Below, piece after piece: positions 60,351-64,000 of a DNA stretch of 64,000 bases; position 1 is the stretch's first letter, and each line of letters opens with the position of its first letter. Position numbers and translations under genes: made by a program. The notes beneath the pieces are model-generated. The model worked only from the letters and a program-made list of their open reading frames with translations, did no database searches and was not told the origin of the DNA. Source of the stretch: Seiridium cupressi (Eukaryota; Ascomycota; Sordariomycetes; Amphisphaeriales; Sporocadaceae); assembly GCA_036674765.1 (NCBI GenBank), contig JARVKI010000067.1, positions 1 through 64,000 of the forward strand, in the 5' to 3' direction.

Positions 60351-61383
60351 GATGATTGCGGGCTGGTTTAGTGTGTCTAGAAAAAGGCAGTTGGCTGGTA
60401 TAGTTCTGGCCAAAAAGTGTGTTGATCGAGTTCAAGTATTGGCTGTAATTGATGGGGTATGATTATTCAAATTCGGGGACGTGATCTTAGGAGAATTGGG
60501 AATCGGGAGATGGGAAAAAAGCTTGGAATAGAAGCCGGTGAAGCTTGAACTGAGTTGACGCTAAAGCGATGATCCACGTCACGGTCATGTGACGTCACAG
60601 CCTTCGCGTCCTGAGGCTGTGCACACCTGCCACTTGTTAGGTACGATCGGCCGTAGTGATGCAAGGAAAACCGAGGCGAATGCGTTTGCGGCACTTGTTA
60701 GTGAATGTCAACGATTGATTGGAGAACACGGAATTCGTGTCAATTGATGGGTAGTCTCTCGTTGCTGCTGCTACCCGCATGTGAAAAGCTCAAAACGCAG
60801 AATTCAAGCGCTACCTACATGAAGTGATGGGCTGTGACCAGATTTCCATCGTTCCGACGCCAATTCCTGCTTCCCATCCAAGGGCATTGTGCCGAGGGGG
60901 TGAAGCGCCAAACATGAAATCTTTGAGCAGACAAAAGCTGTCGTTTGGCAACGCGATATGAAGGTTTCCCAAACATAAACTTCCTCCCATCCGTACTCCA
61001 GCCGTTATCCTTCAACTAGATCCTTATGCCAAATATGCTTCCATGCATCGAGGTAGCGACGGTACGAACCAAGAACCAAAGCCGTCGTCCTCGCTTTTTG
61101 CTTATACCATGTTTCCTGAAACACCGCACCAAGTCCCTAAAGCAGATATGACAAATCGCGCAATCCATCCTAAACAGAAGGCTGCCATCATGTACTGTGC
61201 CTCCAAACGCCAAGTCGTCAGTCATGATAGATGAAAGAAAAATGCACTCCCATTGAGAACCCGAAGTGCCAAAAGGGTTCCCATATCATCGTATCGTCGT
61301 GTATCAACAAGCTCGTGTTGATCACAAAAGATTCCCAAGAAATGAATCAACAACCCTAGCGTGTAGTATGAAGCAAAACAATG
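60351..61383. promoter_or_regulatory. Intergenic region upstream of the small Cys-tail gene
   Basis: The 150 bases above 60350 are its likely promoter. A TGACGTCA palindrome (CRE/ATF site) occurs near 60590 in a GTGACGTCACAG setting. The remainder is the 3' flank of the large transcription factor; no gene is seen. Confidence 0.5.
60588..60599. promoter_or_regulatory. TGACGTCA palindrome (CRE/ATF-type bZIP site)
   Basis: A perfect 8-bp CRE palindrome about 240 bases upstream of the small Cys-tail gene; fungal AtfA/CREB-type bZIP factors bind such sites in stress responses. Single occurrence; function inferred. Confidence 0.5.
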
Positions 61384-64000
61384 TCATTGACCTGATTGAC
61401 CCATTGAAGTTCCTACGCCATCGTAGAGGTCCAGGACATCATTAGGCATATAGTCACCAAACCAGCTAATCATCTCTGCAGATCCGAAGCTGGTTAGGGC
61501 TTGACCAAAATCTGTCTGGTTATCGAGCGTCAAAAGATCAAGTCCCTGGCCCGTGGATTCAAGATACGTGTATCCGCTCGTTGCTAGCCCACTCTGGGCG
61601 AGATTGGAAGGTGCCATGTCCGAGGAGTAGTTTGCCACAGATGTGCTGCTCGAGTTCGTACCGGTTCCGTTATGGGATTGTGCCACGTTGAGGTCCGTCA
61701 TCGTGCTGGCCGGAGAGGCTCCTGTTTGGTAGTTAGAAGGCTCGTATCCTGAAGACGGGTGGGATGACGGTGTGTAAGGATTTGAAGCAAGCACGGGAGG
61801 AGGTTGCAAGGGAGGGGCAATTTGAAATTTGCTCGAGTCCGGTGTAGTTGGCGTCTTGCTAGCATCATCAGGGGTCATACCATCAAATCGAAGCAGTGAC
61901 CTGTTCTGGTTAGATGCTGAAGCACCAGACAATCGACGCGGACGGTGATGAGCCATCGAGTGTCTCAAGGCCGACGTGTTCGGTTGAGGGTACGCAGGTG
62001 GATACATCTGGGAGGTCTCGGGCAGGCTCTGACGGATAGGGTCGTATATCATGTTTCCTGGTGGCGTCGGAGCGGAAGGAGGCGGTTGGGTCGGCAGCGC
62101 GGGAGGACCACCGGGGGCAGAGGAGCTGTTTGGCGGGAACAAGAGCGTTAGACTCGGGTTTGGGGTATTCGTCATCCCTGTTAATGACCATGCCAAGGGG
62201 GGAGGAACCGGCTGTGGTGTCGGCGAGGCACACTGCTCGGCCTTGGTGATGAAACGCTGCAGTGAGCTGCTGCGCCGAGGCAGTCTGGCACTCTCGTACT
62301 CTTCACGTGTATACGTCTCACAATCCCATATGCCTTCGGATTTCTGGTCCAAAGCAGTCAGTATATACCGAATCCCGCCCCAATATGTATGCATATGCTG
62401 CAGGGCCTTGTAGCAGGCCTGGTAGTTTTGATTGGCAGCCGATGCTAATAAGAAGTGCCGTCTAGACGACCGGACCTCGCCTGTTGAACCATCTTTCAGA
62501 CCCAGTGGCCGAGGCACGGCCCATACGCCACGCTCTACCGGAGGGGAGGCGGCTCTAGATACAGGCTGCGAAGCGTTCGTTTTTTCCGATTCGACAAGAA
62601 AGGCACAGGCAGCGATATATATTGGCTGCGAAGTAAAGGGGTTTCCGATGAAACTTTTGGCATCAATCAGATTAGCAAATGCCAGGATGTCAGCAATTGT
62701 CTTTGCACTGGACATTGAAATCTCGCGACTTTGAGAGCCCAGCTCCCGCCCCTGGTCAAACTGTATCAAGGGCGCAAGAAGAGCCGGCTGGTGCAGGACA
62801 ATGATCATTGCGTGAAACCAGAGGTGTAGTAATATGAAAGTTGTCCCTTGTGATTTCTGCACGTAAGCTTGGAAATGTGAAGCATCAAATCGTAGATTTG
62901 CATGTTGCTTTTGATGCAGCCTGGTCAGTTCGTGCTCAAGGACCAGGAGTTTGTTCATCCTCTCATCCGTGAGGTCGTTTGGCTTGACGACCTCGTTCAA
63001 CACGTCCGACACTCTGCCATACAAGTGGATGATCTGGATGAGTGCCGGGAAGGGGTCCGGCATGCTATCGTCCGAGCCTCTTGGAGTCTTGGGAAGTTCG
63101 AGCTCAAAATCATCATCCCGGAGAGTCACAGGTCGGCCAGTTCCAGATGAGATGACCCTATCGAGCATAAAAACAGCCCACAAGGTGTCGATTCTCTCCT
63201 GCTCTAGCTCTTTCTGCTCCTGTAAGCTTAGTGTATCCTCATCACTAGGCTTGCTCAGGACGATATCAATATCTTGGACGGTTGCTTTCCTATTGTAAGC
63301 TCGTGTGTACCAAGCATCTTTCTCGCCTTGGTACTTGACCCCGTCCGTCTTGTGGAGGCCAAGGTCAACAGCCATGCGGATAGCGAGGCCCAGATACATC
63401 CAAAGTGCACTGTCCTGGTCTGCGCCAAAACCCTCGTAAGCCATCAGCAGACATGCTTGAACAGCTGCAACGGAGGGACATGGGAAGGTGTCGACCGTAG
63501 CAGCTTTTGCTCGTTGGGCAAAAAAGACGCCATTATCAGCCTTGGAAGGTTTCCTGCCATTCGGTTTATTGAGAATGGGAGAATCAGAAAATCTAGCTGC
63601 CAATGCGCACACAGCGTCAACGAGGATAGGTTCGACTCGTTTCTCCCTCACCAGTCTGATGAATCTATCCTCTCTCAAGAACGGATAGTTGCAGCCAAGA
63701 TGACAGAAGAAGACTTCGACTAGCTCCAGGATCAATGCGTGTACTGGGCCTGAATCGTGAGGATCATAAAAGGGGACATCATCCAAATGCTCATAGTCAT
63801 GCTCGGAATGTATCGATTTCAGACTGGGAAAAGACGTTCCCGAGGCAGGGGAGGTCGCTGACATGGAACTGCGCCTCCTGTCATGCACTTTGACAACCAT
63901 TTGCTTGAAGCCTGGGACAATTGCGGTCGGGCCAAAGTATCTGAAATATGGCACACGATAGCTTTCCGAGTGATTGTGGCTGTGATGCAATACCGGCGAC
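61384..64000 (-). CDS. Fungal Zn2Cys6-type transcription factor, 5' end outside the window
   Basis: The frame is open from the window edge to the stop at 61384, about 870 residues. It contains the fungal-specific transcription factor domain: a HALILELVEVFFCHLGCNYPF region, ALWMYLGLAIRMAVDLGLHK, and a DTLWAVFMLDRVISSGTGRP segment. A long Pro/Ser/Asn-rich C-terminal region (about the last 250 residues) would be the activation domain. No zinc cluster is visible, because the frame continues past base 64000; the apparent start at 63990 is TTG. In relatives a Zn2Cys6 motif precedes the conserved YFRYFGPTA stretch seen here. No intron is needed in this part. Target genes unknown. Confidence 0.85.
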   Translation of the reverse strand, partial: SPVLHHSHNHSESYRVPYFRYFGPTAIVPGFKQMVVKVHDRRRSSMSATSPASGTSFPSLKSIHSEHDYEHLDDVPFYDPHDSGPVHALILELVEVFFCHLGCNYPFLREDRFIRLVREKRVEPILVDAVCALAARFSDSPILNKPNGRKPSKADNGVFFAQRAKAATVDTFPCPSVAAVQACLLMAYEGFGADQDSALWMYLGLAIRMAVDLGLHKTDGVKYQGEKDAWYTRAYNRKATVQDIDIVLSKPSDEDTLSLQEQKELEQERIDTLWAVFMLDRVISSGTGRPVTLRDDDFELELPKTPRGSDDSMPDPFPALIQIIHLYGRVSDVLNEVVKPNDLTDERMNKLLVLEHELTRLHQKQHANLRFDASHFQAYVQKSQGTTFILLHLWFHAMIIVLHQPALLAPLIQFDQGRELGSQSREISMSSAKTIADILAFANLIDAKSFIGNPFTSQPIYIAACAFLVESEKTNASQPVSRAASPPVERGVWAVPRPLGLKDGSTGEVRSSRRHFLLASAANQNYQACYKALQHMHTYWGGIRYILTALDQKSEGIWDCETYTREEYESARLPRRSSSLQRFITKAEQCASPTPQPVPPPLAWSLTGMTNTPNPSLTLLFPPNSSSAPGGPPALPTQPPPSAPTPPGNMIYDPIRQSLPETSQMYPPAYPQPNTSALRHSMAHHRPRRLSGASASNQNRSLLRFDGMTPDDASKTPTTPDSSKFQIAPPLQPPPVLASNPYTPSSHPSSGYEPSNYQTGASPASTMTDLNVAQSHNGTGTNSSSTSVANYSSDMAPSNLAQSGLATSGYTYLESTGQGLDLLTLDNQTDFGQALTSFGSAEMISWFGDYMPNDVLDLYDGVGTSMGQSGQ

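Overview
The window is nuclear DNA from a filamentous ascomycete (Pezizomycotina). Genes carry many short introns (mostly 46-143 nt, GT-AG, one GC-AG). There are Zn(II)2Cys6 regulators, a fungal highly reducing polyketide synthase, a P450-reductase fusion, LysM proteins and GH18 chitinases. One block has the composition left by repeat-induced point mutation (RIP). I cannot name the species. Exon models were built by hand from splice signals and checked for a continuous frame.

Layout: 1-74 is a pure C run. 75-1760 holds no gene I recognise. About 1761-3735 is an extremely AT-rich, RIP-like block with a short tandem repeat and a GC-rich hairpin at its right edge. From 4782 to 31867 lies a biosynthetic gene cluster: DHA2-type MFS exporter (-), Zn2Cys6 regulator (+), FSH/LovG-like serine hydrolase (-), UDP-glycosyltransferase (-), 2630-residue HR-PKS with KS-AT-DH-MT-ER-KR-ACP (+), a SAM methyltransferase with an in-frame stop (-), a GT31-like glycosyltransferase (-) and a CYP505 P450-CPR fusion (-). 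The PKS has no release domain, so the hydrolase is the natural candidate for off-loading. CYP505 would hydroxylate the chain, the glycosyltransferase(s) would attach sugar, and the exporter would move the product out. The product is probably a C-methylated, oxidised, glycosylated polyketide. I cannot assign it to a known compound.

33666-38702 is a graveyard of catabolic genes: an SDR with a frameshift, a dienelactone hydrolase cut short, and an allantoate-permease-type MFS with several stops. 39381-42796 has two intact metabolic genes, an MmgE/PrpD-family protein and a CurA-like NADP-dependent oxidoreductase.

43124-53619 is a secretome island: a six-LysM protein, an astacin-like metalloprotease, a GH18 chitinase with a Cys-rich chitin-binding N-terminus, and an SGNH hydrolase with an unusual C-terminal domain. 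The first three suggest work on or near chitin. The rest (53620-64000) holds a hypothetical two-exon gene, repeat remnants, a tiny Cys-tailed protein, and a large fungal transcription factor whose 5' end runs off the window.
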